Positions 45,595-57,183 of a DNA stretch of 64,000 bases are shown here, in pieces. The stretch spans positions 49,213 to 113,212 of the forward strand of contig BDDC01000014.1 in NCBI GenBank assembly GCA_001662425.1. Reading direction: 5' to 3'. The stretch comes from Chlamydomonas sphaeroides (lineage: Eukaryota > Chlorophyta > Chlorophyceae > Chlamydomonadales > Chlamydomonadaceae). Below the pieces are notes generated by a model. It was given only the letters and a program-made list of their open reading frames with translations. It made no database searches and had not been told where the DNA came from. Numbering within the stretch: position 1 is the stretch's first letter; each line of letters starts with the position of its first letter. Position numbers and translations under genes: made by a program.

Positions 45595-48385
45595 ATGACT
45601 AAAGTGACGCCGTCAGACGACGCTGCGGCTCCGGTCTCGGCCGGTCGCGCAGCGGCCACGCTCGAAGGTGTGGCGTGTCACCCCGCGTCAGGGCAGCTCC
45701 CCAACTACCCAAGAGGGCCTGGCCTACTACCAAACCTATCCCAGCTGCGCATGGGTGCATGGCCAAACCCGTCCGGTACCTAGCACGCATTGGCTCCAGT
45801 GATCTCTCCAGCGACATAGGGAGTTGGATCCCGTTGCAGCTGGCACTGTCGCTGAACGCTACGTCCCGCCCATCTCGCCACACCGCAATCGCCCCTACCC
45901 CTGCCCAGCAAGCTCGCCCTCAAGCTGCGGGGCAGGCAAGGCAGCCCCGGGCACCAGCCCCGCGCCACTGCACCTCAACCTCCTGGTGACAGTCTCTATC
46001 TTCGCGCTCCCATCCATCGACACGCTCGCGCAGGTGGGCCATGCGCTACGTGTGGCAGCCGGCCCTGCCGTGCGCGCCCCTCTACTCCGGGGGTTCCTCA
46101 AGTAGATTGTCACCGCTTACTTGTATAACCACCTGCCACACACATTTCAGCAAACCCTGGAAAACCTCTTGCCTTCCGACATCTCCCCTCCCCTCGCCGT
46201 GCCACCCCTCGGCCCACCGCCCCACCCCGAAGAACTTCACCGCCTATCTGTACGCTTACGCCGTGGCCCGTGATGCGCGGCCGGCGCTGGAGGCAGCTGG
46301 CATGTACGAGTCCTTCAACCCGGGCCTGGAGTGGCTGGACGCTGAGGTGGTGGAGGCCATCTCCAAGGACTGGGAGCGCGTCGACAAGGGCGACGATGTC
46401 GAGGTACAGCAGTGCCTCGGGTTTGTGTCCGGGCCAGTGTCCGGGCCAGTGCCGGTGGGCGGATTAGCCTCCGGGCCATGTTTCAGGCCTAACTCGCCCG
46501 CGCGGGGCACGGTGGGAACGATGGTGAGGCAGCGAGCCCAGCGACCCGGGCGGTGCGAGGTCTGCCGCCCGGCCGATGAACGGCAGCCACGGCAGTCGTT
46601 GCTACAAATAGCCCGCTCCCTGCACTGCCGCGCAGTTCCACTTCCGCGCTCGGCTGCGGTTCGGGGAGCAGTTTGAGCTGCAGCGCTTCCCCTTCGACTG
46701 GCAGACCCTCAATATGAAGCTGTCGAGCCGGTTGGCAGCCAAGTACGTGGCGCGGGGGCGGAGGGGCCCCAACAACCGACTGACTTTTGTTCAACAACCA
46801 TACGTCAAGAGTGTGCCGGTTGTTATAGAGTGGGGCCATAACAGCCCTGCAGGCCTTCACCACCCACCGCTCGGATCATGCTTAGGCACGCAGCACCTCA
46901 CCCCTCCTCGACGGATCTCTTCACCGGTGCATTCGTTGCCCGCTTTGTTACCGCTAGGTGTCCTGACGGCACCGCAGGCGGCCAGGTGGTTGCAGACAGC
47001 CTGAACCCTATTTCCTCGCGCCCTGCCGAGCGCTGTAGGCGTGGGCCACCCAACGCTGCTGTTGCCGGCGCGCACCCCAACCTCCAGGTGGCCTGAGGAC
47101 GTGGTTGGCAGCAGCGGGCTGCAGATCACGCTGCAGCCGGCGTCCGAGGCCAACAAGGGCAAGGGAAGCAGGCCGCTCATCTTCTTCCACGACGCCTTTG
47201 TGCTGGTGCGTCGGCGTCCGGCCTACGGTGCCTGCGCGAGCTGCGTCGGGGCACCCTCGCATGATGCCCGACTGCCGGCCGGCTGCCCCTCCTGGACACC
47301 TGCCGGCTGCCGCACCTAGCACAGCCTTGCAGCAGTCTAAGAGGCGACCCAGTCGTGCCTTGTGCCTCGCACCCCTCGCATCCCTCCGCACGCCGCGCCG
47401 CAGGGCTCATCCTGGCGCTACCGCGGCGCCTCGGTGCAGCACTGGCTGAGCCATCCCTCGCAGAGCGCGCGCGGCAAGCAGTACAGCAACCTGCAGCTGT
47501 CGCTGCACTTTTCGCGGCGCTCGTCGTACTTTATGTACAACGTGCTCATGCCGTTGTGCTTGCTCACCAGCCTCGGCTTCTGCGCCTTCAGCCTGCGCGC
47601 CGACGACAACCGCGGAGACCGGCTCAGCCTGCTTGTCACGCTGTTGCTGACCGCGGCGGTGCGAGCTGGCCAGGGGATGTGCGGCGTGGGCCGTCGTGAC
47701 CGCACAAACCCATGCTGCTCACAGTGCCGGCGCGCCGGTTCGGCTTCTTGGCGTGTAGGGTTTGTTGAAAGAGCTACAATCTTGGCCTCACGCGTTCGTA
47801 CCGCACGTCCTGCCAAGTTGGTCGGGGCTGCCGAGACAGGCAGCAACCAACACTGGGCGTAATGCCGCCGCCGCCGCAGGCCTACAAGATCGTGGTCTCG
47901 TCCAGCCTACCATTCGTGAGTCCGAGGCATCCGTGAGGACAATACCAAAATGCTGATGGCCTCTGGCCTTTCACGTCGTGTCCCGCAAGCCTCTATCCGG
48001 AGCGCCCTTCATCCCCGCCGACCCCTGCCGGCCCCTCGCGCCCTCCCAACTCCACCACATACAGGTCAGCTACCTGACGCGGCTGGACTTCTACGTCTTG
48101 GTCTGCCTGCTGCTGCTGGTGGGCCTGACCGTCGAGAGCGCGATTATGGCGGGACTCGGCGGCAGCCGGGAGGTGGACTTGTGGTTTGGGGCGGGCGCGG
48201 GCTGCGCGTGGGGCCTCGTCAACGCCTTGTTTGCGCTGGCGCCAGTGCTGGAGGGCGCAGACGACCGGCGAGGCGTGGCAGACCTAGAGGCTGAGGCCCG
48301 TGGGTCGGACAGCCGAGTGGCGTACGAGCTGCTGGCTTGGCTGCCGCACGGGTCAGGGGGCAAGGGCGGCGGGGCGGGTTCCTAG
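45595..48385 (+). CDS. Pentameric ligand-gated ion channel subunit (Cys-less, copy 2)
   Basis: Eight plus-strand exons: 45595-45667, 45840-46033, 46233-46403, 46636-46742, 47088-47205, 47404-47658, 47880-47915 and 48065-48385 (1,275 bases, 424 residues). All seven introns fall at the same positions and phases as in the copy at 8319-12212. The exon holding M1 and the start of M2 is 255 bases in both and about two thirds identical at protein level (57 of 85 by hand). Landmarks: strand beta1 HLNLLVTVSIFALPSIDTLA; Pro-loop RFPFDWQTLNM at about 163-173, without cysteines; M1 about 263-285; M2 from GDRLSLLVTLLLTAA through YKIVVSSSLPF; M3 in LDFYVLVCLLLLVGLTVE; M4 in WFGAGAGCAWGLVNALFAL. The start is the first ATG that splices in phase; no signal peptide is visible, so the N-terminus is provisional. 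It may assemble alone or with copy 1. Confidence 0.85.
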
Positions 48386-50237
48386 ACAAGCAACTGGGGC
48401 TCAGCGCCGAGTGTGCTTGGGGGTTGCGGTTCTGGGAGCCGGGGTTGCACAGGCAGGAGGGTTTGCGCGTGGCTAGGATGGCCCTGTACCGGCAGCCGTG
48501 AGCCCTGGTGTGTGCTGCTCGGGGGACTGTTAAGGCTCGTTTGAATGGGCGTGCATGCATGTAGGTCGGTGGAACGCAGGATGCCGCGGCGCGATGGAGG
48601 CATGCGCATGGCATGCTGGCTGGCACCGACTGGGTGGCGCTGGTACGGGAATTCTGCCCGCGGTGCGCTGGGGCCTGGGCACCCGAGTCTTACTGCCTCG
48701 TTCCTGCGGTGGGACAATGGTGCTTGCTCAAACCTACTCGTCAGAATACGTGTAGGTGTCGGGTGGCGGCTGACCCCGAGGCCCTCGGGTATCATCCCAA
48801 CTTGAGCGACTGAGGAACCAAGATGTTGCTGGTGTTGGCGTCTGGCATGGGTGACTGCCGCGCAACGGTGTGCTCAACCACAGCCCCGACGGCACCAGGC
48901 GGGCCCCTTCGCCACGAGCGGCAGATGCATTTGTTGCATGAGGCCTAATGGAGCACCTGGAGCATAGACCTCCGGCTCCGCAGGACGGATGCTCCCGCCT
49001 GCGTGCCAGGTGCACCTGTGCACGTCCAGTGTACTGTGCAGATGTGCGGCCTCTAGCCGCTACCTTTGCGTGCCGAGGTCCGTGCCAGGGCAACCGGTGG
49101 CCAGCAGTTGCAGCCGAGGCGACAGGCCAGGCCAGGGCATGTCTTGATTGATTTTAAGCGAAGCCAGCAGACGGTTGAGTTACAATCTGGACCTGCGTAA
49201 CCAAGGCAACATCGATGTCTCCCTGCGATGTTAGGGAGAGAAACACGAGGGCAAGCAGTGCGCAAAAATAGCGCGGGAGAATTGGGGTGCCTTGGAATCC
49301 TTCATACCCAACATCAGGCACAGACCCTTCGTCGCATCAGTGCATTGCTCACGTAGCAGGGAAAGAAGCCACAGAAGCTAACGACGCCGCTCAGCGAGAT
49401 CAGCAACCGACGTCCACAATCACCCACACAGCCTCGTTCCTGCCAGCTTCGCACCATATACGGGCTGGTGTGTGCGTGTCTCGAGTACCGCAGCGCAGCG
49501 CAGCTGCCTTCCAACACGCGGCACACACCACCCGCAGCCAACACGCCGAGCCGCCAGAGGGCGTCGAGTTGCACCACCGCCACCTCTGTTGCGCATCGCA
49601 GCGCCGCTAGAGATATGGCAATGCCCCGGTCCCACACACAACCAAGTCAGCGTAGCGTCCTCGGTGTGTCAATCGGAGTCGCGGTCATCGATGCGGATGG
49701 TGGCATGGCCCTCAACGCGCACCCAGCCCCCACGAGACCCTCTTCCCCATCCCACGCCCAACCCCGCCGACCCCGCCCCAATAAATCGACAGCTCGCTCA
49801 GGTGCCCGAGCCCTACATTGCCATGAAGCCCCTTCTGTTCCTCCTCCTCCCCCTTCTCCGCCCTGGGCCATAACAAGCCGGGCCCTTACCCTTACCTACC
49901 ATGCCATCCGTCCATTCGATCCCACCCCAGCCCACCGTCTCCGCCACGCTACCGGCCCAATCGTATGGCGGCCGTACTCGCGTGCGGGCACCCACGCCCC
50001 CCACCACACACAGGAGTCCTCGCCAGCCGCCGCTCGCGGCCCCCGAGAAAGCCCGCGCGCCCCGCCGCTGCGGTCCGCCCGTGCAACGCGCCCGCAGCGC
50101 TACGCGGACTCCCCGCCGCCGCCGACAGCGCCGCCGCCACGGCACCGCGATCCCCGCCTCGAAAGACGAGCGGAGGACCGCGGCTGCGCCACGGCCGGTT
50201 GCGCCCCGCAGTGGCGCCCCCGCAGTGGCGCCCCCAG
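48386..50237. other. Convergent 3' regions, no gene seen
   Basis: The stretch lies between the stops of channel copy 2 (plus) and the ankyrin gene (minus). Open frames at 49468-50241 are C-rich and lack coding character. A minus-strand TGTAA occurs near 49178, about 1 kb from the ankyrin stop. Confidence 0.45.
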
Positions 50238-50561
50238 CTAGCTGATGGTGCAGCCGCAGCCGTCGCTGCCGCCGCCGCGGTCGCGGCCGTCCGCGTCGTC
50301 TGCCTCGCTTGGCTCGTACCAGATGACGTCCTCGGCGCTGGGGTCGCGGAAGGCCACCACCTTGGCCCAGGGGCTGCGGTACACCATGCCCGGCTCGAAC
50401 AGGTCCCTGCGGCAGCGGAGAGGGAATGGGGGGATGGGTCGGGAAAGCGAGGGATCAAGGACTGGAATATGAGGCGCGCCTGCTCCGATCGGGGGCAAGG
50501 GCCGCTAGCTTGAGGCCAGGCACGTGCGCGCATGGCCACTGAGGGACACGACGCGCGGAGC

Positions 50562-50631
<70 letters not shown>

Positions 50632-53600
50632 ATCCCGACCCATGGGATTGGACTCGAGGGGGAACAGACGAGGGTTAGTGGTACAGCGCGCGCTCCCAAG
50701 CCCGCCCAGAGCGCAGAACCCACGCCCCAGCCCCAGTGGCCCGCCCACACTCACGGTCCTTCAGGCTCAAGCACGATGAGGTTCTCCGGCAGCACGCCCG
50801 CCTTTTTGAACAGCGGCTTGGAGCCGCCGCCGCCGCCGCCGCCTCCACTCGGCCCCGTAACGCTGCCGCCGCCCTTGAGGCTGGACTGCAGCGGCACCGG
50901 GCCGCGCTTGTCGGGCGACACGGCGGGGTCCGCCTTGCTGTAGTCCGAGGACGTGGACGCGTGCGACGTCAGCTCCACGTCCATGGCCAGCGTCGGGTGC
51001 ATCTGCGGCTGCGGCTGCGCCGGCAGCGGCGACGCGGCGCCGGTGGCCACGACGCCGCCGGCGACGCCCGCCGGCAGCGTCACGCTGCCGCCGCGGCCGT
51101 TGCCGCTGACGACGGGCGCGGCGGCGGCGGCGTCGCCGAAGGGGCCCAGGCCGCCGCCGGCGCCGGCCTCGCGCTCGGCGCGCAGCGCAGCAGCCATGTG
51201 GTGCATGTTGCGGACGGAGCTGCGCCGCTGCGGCACCTCGTACACGTCCAGCTCCTGCAGAAACTTGGCGGCGTTGCCGCCGGTGCCAGCGCCAGGCACT
51301 CCCGCCAGGCCGACGCCGGCCACGGAGTTGGGCAGACCGTCCATCGCGAGGCTAAGGCCGCCCGAGCCGGCGCCGGAGCCGTCGGCTGCGCCGGCGCCGG
51401 CGCCGCCGCCAAACCGGCCCATCTGCGGCGCTGACAGCGACGCAACGGCGCCCTCGGCTGCGGCGGCTGCGGCGGNNNNNNNNNNNNNNNNNNNNNNNNN
51501 NNNNNNNNNNNNNNNNNNNNNNNNNNNNNNNNNNNNNNNNNNNNNNNNNNNNNNNNNNNNNNNNNNNNNNNNNNNNNNNNNNNNNNNNNNNNNNNNNNNN
51601 NNNNNNNNNNNNNNNNNNNNNNNNNNNNNNNNNNNNNNNNNNNNNNNNNNNNNNNNNNNNNNNNNNNNNNNNNNNNNNNNNNNNNNNNNNNNNNNNNNNN
51701 NNNNNNNNNNNNNNNNNNNNNNNNNNNNNNNNNNNNNNNNNNNNNNNNNNNNNNNNNNNNNNNNNNNNNNNNNNNNNNNNNNNNNNNNNNNNNNNNNNNN
51801 NNNNNNNNNNNNNNNNNNNNNNNNNNNNNNNNNNNNNNNNNNNNNNNNNNNNNNNNNNNNNNNNNNNNNNCGCCGGTGATGGCGGAGGCGTCGGCACCAT
51901 GGCGCATGAGCAGCTCGGCCACCGACTTTTGGCCGAACTCCATGGCGGCAGACAGCGCGGTGTAGCCCTGCAGGCGAAGCACACACGGGCACGGCAGCAC
52001 AGCCAACAGCAGCCCTGAGCAAGCGCGGGGCTTTTGCCTGCCACCACAGAACGCCTGCAGCTAGCTCGCTGGGGATAGAGCGTCGCGTGCTGGCGCGCAC
52101 CTCGTAGTTGCGGAGGTTGACGTTGGCGCCGCTGCGCAGCAGGTGCGTCACCACGCCCGTGTAGCCGCCCACACAAGCTACCATGAGCGGTGTGTAGCTG
52201 CGGAGGGGAGGGGGTCGGAGGGTCGGAGGGGGGGAGTGGTACAGCTGGCGAGAGGAAGCGCGGACGCAGAGGAGTCCCGAGAAGGGGGGGCAACATCTGG
52301 AGCGTTTGCACCCGGGGCGAGCCAGGCGGGGCGAGGTGCTGGAGATACGCGCCGAGTGCGACCGCGGGGCGCAGGCCGGAGGCCGCAGCGTGCGAGCACG
52401 GTGGCGTTGCCGGCCCTACCAGCCCGGGGCCACCCCTGGGCCGCGCGGCTCCCAGCCCCGCATGTGCCTCCGCCCGCCGCCCCCTGCTGGTGGCCCCATG
52501 CAGCGCCGCCGTACCCCTTGAGGTCCGCCTGGTCTATGCTGGCGCCCGCCTGCAGCAGCTGCTCCACCACCTCCTGGTAGCCGCTGCGGCTGGCCAGCAG
52601 CAGCGCGGAGATGCCCATGTTGTTGGCATGCCCCACCGCGGCGCCGGCGGCCAGCAGCCGCGTCACCACGGCGGTGGAGCCCTGCGCGGTGGGCGCGAGG
52701 CCAGCGGGCGCCGTGGCAATGAGATGGGGTCATCCGCCGCTGCGCCACCCATCAACTACCCTTGGCGCCGCTGCCTGGCTGACTGGCCGCGCGCATGCGT
52801 GCTGTGGCGCCAAGCTGCCAGGCCGGCCCCCATGGCACGTACCCAACCCCTCCTTCCCAGCCCCGTCGCCTCCTCCCCTGCCTGCCCTGCTCACCTGGCT
52901 GGCCGCGTACATGAGCGCCGTGAAGCCCAGCTCCCGGTCCGCAGCATCCAGCCGGGCGCCCACCGAGATGAGCTCGTCCACGATGGCCGGGTCGCTGTGC
53001 ACGCTGGCGCGCATCAGCGCCGTCTCGCCAATGTGGTTGCACGCCTGCGGTGCAGGGCGCCGGCGGCGGAGGGCAGGAAGGAGCACGGCGCAGAAGGCGT
53101 CGGCAGTAGCGGCAGCGGCGCTCAGTGCGGCGCGATCAAGCCCCGCGCGCCTCGCCCTCGCAAGGGCACGGGACCACCCTGGCGCGGCGCGGCCACGGCG
53201 CGGGCTAGCAGTCCAGGCGTTGCGCCTCGACGTGCACCCAGCTGCATTGCAGCGCCTGCCCCATGCTGTTCAGGCACCCCTGCTGCCCCCGGGGCGCCCG
53301 CTCGCCTGCACGTCCACTCCGTGGGACACCAGCGTCTGCACCACGCCAACTGCGCCCGAGGTGGCGGCCTGCGGTGCGGTGGGGGCGGCAGCGGGCCGAC
53401 AGTTGCTGTGTGAGCCTGCAGCCCTGAACCTTCCCAGCAAGTGTGGTGAGGAAGGCAAGCGGCAGCGACCACTTGCTGCATGCGCGTCGCAGCCCTGCCC
53501 TCGGCCCATGCAGCCATGCTCCTCGGCCCATGCCCCTTTGCCCGTGCCCTCTGCCCGTGCCCCTTGGCCCCTGCCCTCGGCCCCTGCTTTCGGCCCCTGC

Positions 53601-56600
53601 CCCTTGACTCCTGCCCCTCGACCTGTGCCCTCGGCCCCTGCCCCTCGGCCCGTGCCCTCAGCCCCTGCCCTCGGCCCCGCCCTCGGCCCTTGCCCTCGGC
53701 CCCTGGCCTCAGCCCCTGCCCTCGGCGCAGCAGGAGCCTGGCATCCGGGACGTTCAACTCCGGCGGCGCACCTCGATGAGTGGCGTCTCTCCGTCGTTGT
53801 CAGCAATGTTGGGGTTGGCGCCCGCAGCCAGCAGCACCTGACCGAGCGGTCGGGGCCAGGGGCGGCGCGCTGTTGGCAAGGCCAATCCCGAGTAGGAGCA
53901 GTGCCCCGCCCCGCCCCACCGTCAACACACGTCCATGCCCGCGAATCCAGCCGCCGGCAGCCGAACACAGCCGCTGTCCCCCTTGTGCCCTTGTGCCCGA
54001 ATGCCAAGCCCTCTACCCCGTCCCCTCCCCGCCCATTCCCCTCCCTGCACCCCGCCCCACCTGCACCACGCTCACGCGCCCGCCCCGCACTGACAGCAGC
54101 AGCGCCGTGCTGCCGTCGCGGCGGCGGTGGTTGATGGCGGCGCCCTGGCGCAGCAGTATGGAGCACACGTTGGCGTGGCCCAGCTCCGCGGCGCGCAGCA
54201 GCGGCGTGCTGGCGGCGCTGTCGGCGGCGTGCAAGTTGGCGCCGCGGTCCAGCAGCAGCCGCACAATGTCGCCGTGGCCGCCCGCGGCGGCGGCGTGCAG
54301 CGGCGTGGACGACTCGCGGGAGGGCAGGTTGGGGCTGGCGCCGGCGTTCAGGAGCACCTGGCGGCGGGGCGGGGCAGCGCAGGGGCTCAGCCGGTGCCGG
54401 TCTTCCATGTTCCGCCCGTACCCCGCTGCTCGTCCATAGCCGCCTAGCGGCTGGGGTCCAGCGCCACGGCGCGAGCGCCGCACCTCGCCGGCCGTTCCCT
54501 TCTGGCCAGGCCCTCTCCCCCTGCCCACCCGCTGCCGCTGGGCACCATGCTGGCGCCTGCACCACCGGCCTCGCTCCCGCTCTCACCGCACGCAGCTCGT
54601 CACCCCACAGCCCCTGCTCCGCCATGCCGCCCAGCCCCCGCCCCTTCCCAGCCACAGCCCCACCCGTGAGCCCCACCTGCACCAGCGCCCTGTGCCCCGC
54701 CCTGCACGCCAGATACAGCGAGGTGTGTCCGTCCATGTTGCTCTCGTCCACGTCCACGTGGTTCTGCCGAGCCAGGTCCAGCAGCTTGGCCATGATGGCA
54801 AGAGAGCCGCGGATGGCGGCCACGTGCAGCACGCTGCGGGGGGCGGTGGGGAGGCGGTAGGGGGCGGGCCGGAAAGGGGGCGGGCCGGCAGGGTGAGACA
54901 CGCGGTGCGAGGCATGCAGGGTGTGAGGCGCGGGGAGGGCGGCAGGGTGTGGAGGCGCGGGGAGGGCGGCAGGGTGTGGAGGCGCGGGGAGGGCGGCGAG
55001 GCAAGCATGGCTCCCTGGATGGCAGCGCCCCTGGCGCCGCATACGGGGGTAGGTGAGCGGAGTGAGAGGAGCGGCAGGGAGAAACTTGGCAAGGGGGTGT
55101 GACGCCTTGCACCGGTGAGTACCGAGGGAGCAACTGGCTCGGTAGGCAGCCTCCGAGCGTAAGCCCGGGCCCAAAGCTGTCAGCATCAAGGCAGGGATGT
55201 ACCAAGGGAAACGCACCCAGGCCCGGGGAGGGCCGGCAGCTGGGGCACTGCGGCAGTTCGGCGGCAGCAGGGGCTGCGGCGGGAGGACCTAGGGACGGCA
55301 GGCGGGCCCCATCCGCCGGCGGAGGGGCTGCATCACGGGTATTACGAACGCGTCGGCGGAGGGGCGGGCTGGCGGGCTGGCGGTGTCCGCAGCAGCGCTA
55401 TCCGAAGTGCATGGTGGGCCACGTGGCGCGGTTGTGGCATGCCGCTGTCCCCCGCAGAACTCTCTCAGGGTCCATCCGCACGGATTCCGCACGACTGGTG
55501 GGCTACGCCTTACGGTAGGCACCGGCCGACCAGCGCCCCGGCCAGACCCGGGCTTCGGCGCACGGACCGCGGCGTGTGGTCCTGCTGCGTGCGCCACCAG
55601 GCAGGGGCACGACCCCACCAGGCAGCAGAGCTCATGGGATCGCCCCAGTCCCTGCACCCGCCGCCGCCCCTACCCCTGCACCCGCCCCCGCCGCCGCCCC
55701 ACCTGTTGTGCAGCATGTCCCGCTGCGCCAGCAGCACCTCGGCGCCGGGCGTCGCTAGCATGCTCGCCACGGCAGCCTCGTTGCCGCTCTGCACCGCCGA
55801 CGTGAGCGCGTGGAAAGCCTGCGAGGGCCGGGACGAGCCCACGCGGCCCCGCAGCGCCGGGTTGGCGCCGGCGGCGCCCGAGGAGGTGGTCGAGCCGGCG
55901 GCGCCCACCATGCCCGACGTTGGCGCCGAGCCCGGCGGCGCCGGCAGGCCGACGGCGACGACGGAAGCCACGGGTCCGGTGATGCTGCCGGTGCCGGTGA
56001 AGCTGGCGCGGCGGCTGCCAGCTGGCAGCGCACCGCCGGTGTTGAGCAGGGCCCGGATCTCCGGGCTCTGCACGTAGTCGATGGCGAGCTTGTTGAGCGA
56101 GTCGCGCACGGACAGGTCCGCGCCAGCCTGGAGCGGGGCGGCGTTTGAGGCAGGGGAGGCGTGGTGAGGCGTGGTGCGCCCAGGAGAAGCGTATGAGGTG
56201 AGGCGGCAGAGAGGTGCGACGGTGCAGGGTGCAGGGCGCGGCGTGGAGCCCAGCGCCGCTTGCTGCGGGGCCCTGTTGTGTGAGCGAGGGCTGCCATGCC
56301 TGGCCATCTCACGTCACCCACAGCTATCTCGCTCGCAGCCTCCTCGCCTCGCGCGATGCCCACCTGGATTAGCATCTGCGCCACAGAGGCGGAGCCCGCG
56401 ACGCAGGCGTGGAAGATGGGCGTGCGGCCCGACGAGTCGGCCTGGTTGACGTTGGCGCCCGCGTCGAGCAGCATGCGGCACAGCTGCGCGTTGCCGGTGC
56501 GAGCGCACCACAGCAGCGCGGTGTTGCCGTGGTTGTCGCGCAGGTGGATGTGCGAGCTGGCATTGGGCGCCTGCAGCAGCAGCTGCACCACCTCCACCTT

Positions 56601-57183
56601 GCCCGCCGCGCACGCGCGCGTCAGCGCGGTGTGGCCGGACGAATTCTGCGCGGCCGCGTCGGCGCCGGCGCCGAGCAGGAGCCGCACGAGGGCGACGCTG
56701 CCCTTTGAGGCGGCGAGGATGAGTGGGGTGTTGTGCTGCGCGGGCGGGCGGGCGGGCCGGGGTCGGGGCGGGCTGGGAATTTGGGCCGGCGGCGTGGGCA
56801 GGGTGCGCAGCCACCGTCGGGACCACAGATTGCGAGCGTGCGGTCAAAGACATCGCGGCGGGGAGTTGTGGGGTTATTCAGGGGTTTGTTGGGGTTCGTT
56901 GGGAGGTGCACGGGGCAGGGTGAAAGCGCTGGGAGAGGTGCGAACACCCAGTCACCTTCCCCAATCCCCGCCGAGCCCGTCCGTCAGGTCCGAGTAAGCT
57001 AGGCGCTTCGGGAGCTGGCGCGCCAGCCCGAGGCGCCAGTGAACAGTTCGCACCATCCTGACCAACCTGGTTGTCGCGTTCGTTGGCCTGCGAATTAGTG
57101 CCATTGTTCGCCGCAAGCAGCTCTTGAACTGCCTCGATGCTGTTGTTGCGTACGGCCTCAAGCAGGCTTCCGCCGAACGCCAT
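50238..57183 (-). CDS. Large ankyrin-repeat protein with CaaX-like C-terminus (interrupted by gap)
   Basis: Minus-strand exons: 57183-57067, 56735-56364, 56127-55703, 54833-54677, 54357-54061, 53837-53772, 53368-53306, 53044-52895, 52681-52515, 52197-52101, 51967 into the gap at 51870, 51475-50755 and 50406-50238. The sequenced part codes for about 965 residues. About 17 ankyrin repeats can be read, for example HTALTRACAAGKVEVVQLLL, STPLHAAAAGGHGDIVRLLL and YTPLMVACVGGYTGVVTHLL. A linker with basic and Ser residues splits them after the fifth. The C-terminal third is low complexity with polyglycine, then a conserved-looking block (VYRSPWAKVVAFRDPSAEDV). The protein ends GCGCTIS, where CTIS fits a CaaX prenylation box. 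Ankyrin repeats bind protein partners; a specific role is not evident. The intron after 53306 has a GC donor. Frames on the two sides of the gap do not agree if it is really 395 bases. Confidence 0.85.
50562..50632. repeat. (CCCTGT)n hexanucleotide microsatellite
   Basis: About twelve uninterrupted copies of a 6-base unit lie in the last intron of the ankyrin gene. It is non-coding; the open frames across it are artefacts of the periodicity. Confidence 0.95.
51476..51870. other. Assembly gap (395 N) inside the ankyrin gene
   Basis: Unknown bases replace the end of the last clear ankyrin repeat and the start of an Ala-rich tract. The flanking frames differ unless the gap size is wrong or an intron is hidden. 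Confidence 0.99.
53500..53735. repeat. Degenerate minisatellite in an ankyrin intron
   Basis: Variants of CCCTCGGCCCCTGCC recur roughly every 12 to 18 bases across the intron between the exons at 53368 and 53772. No coding role is likely. Confidence 0.75.
54925..55004. repeat. 27-base tandem repeat, three copies
   Basis: Copies begin at 54925, 54952 and 54979 (GAGGCGCGGGGAGGGCGGCA plus seven bases). They lie in the intron upstream of the exon at 54833. Confidence 0.9.

Noticed and set aside
49468..50241. 257-codon plus-strand frame next to the ankyrin stop
   Set aside because: It is a Pro/Arg/Ala-rich reading of C-rich sequence that overlaps the ankyrin C-terminal exon in antisense. There is no independent support.
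50562..50632. Repeat array that could be mistaken for a CRISPR or telomere-like array
   Set aside because: It is a continuous 6-base microsatellite without spacers. The unit does not match the algal telomere unit TTTTAGGG.
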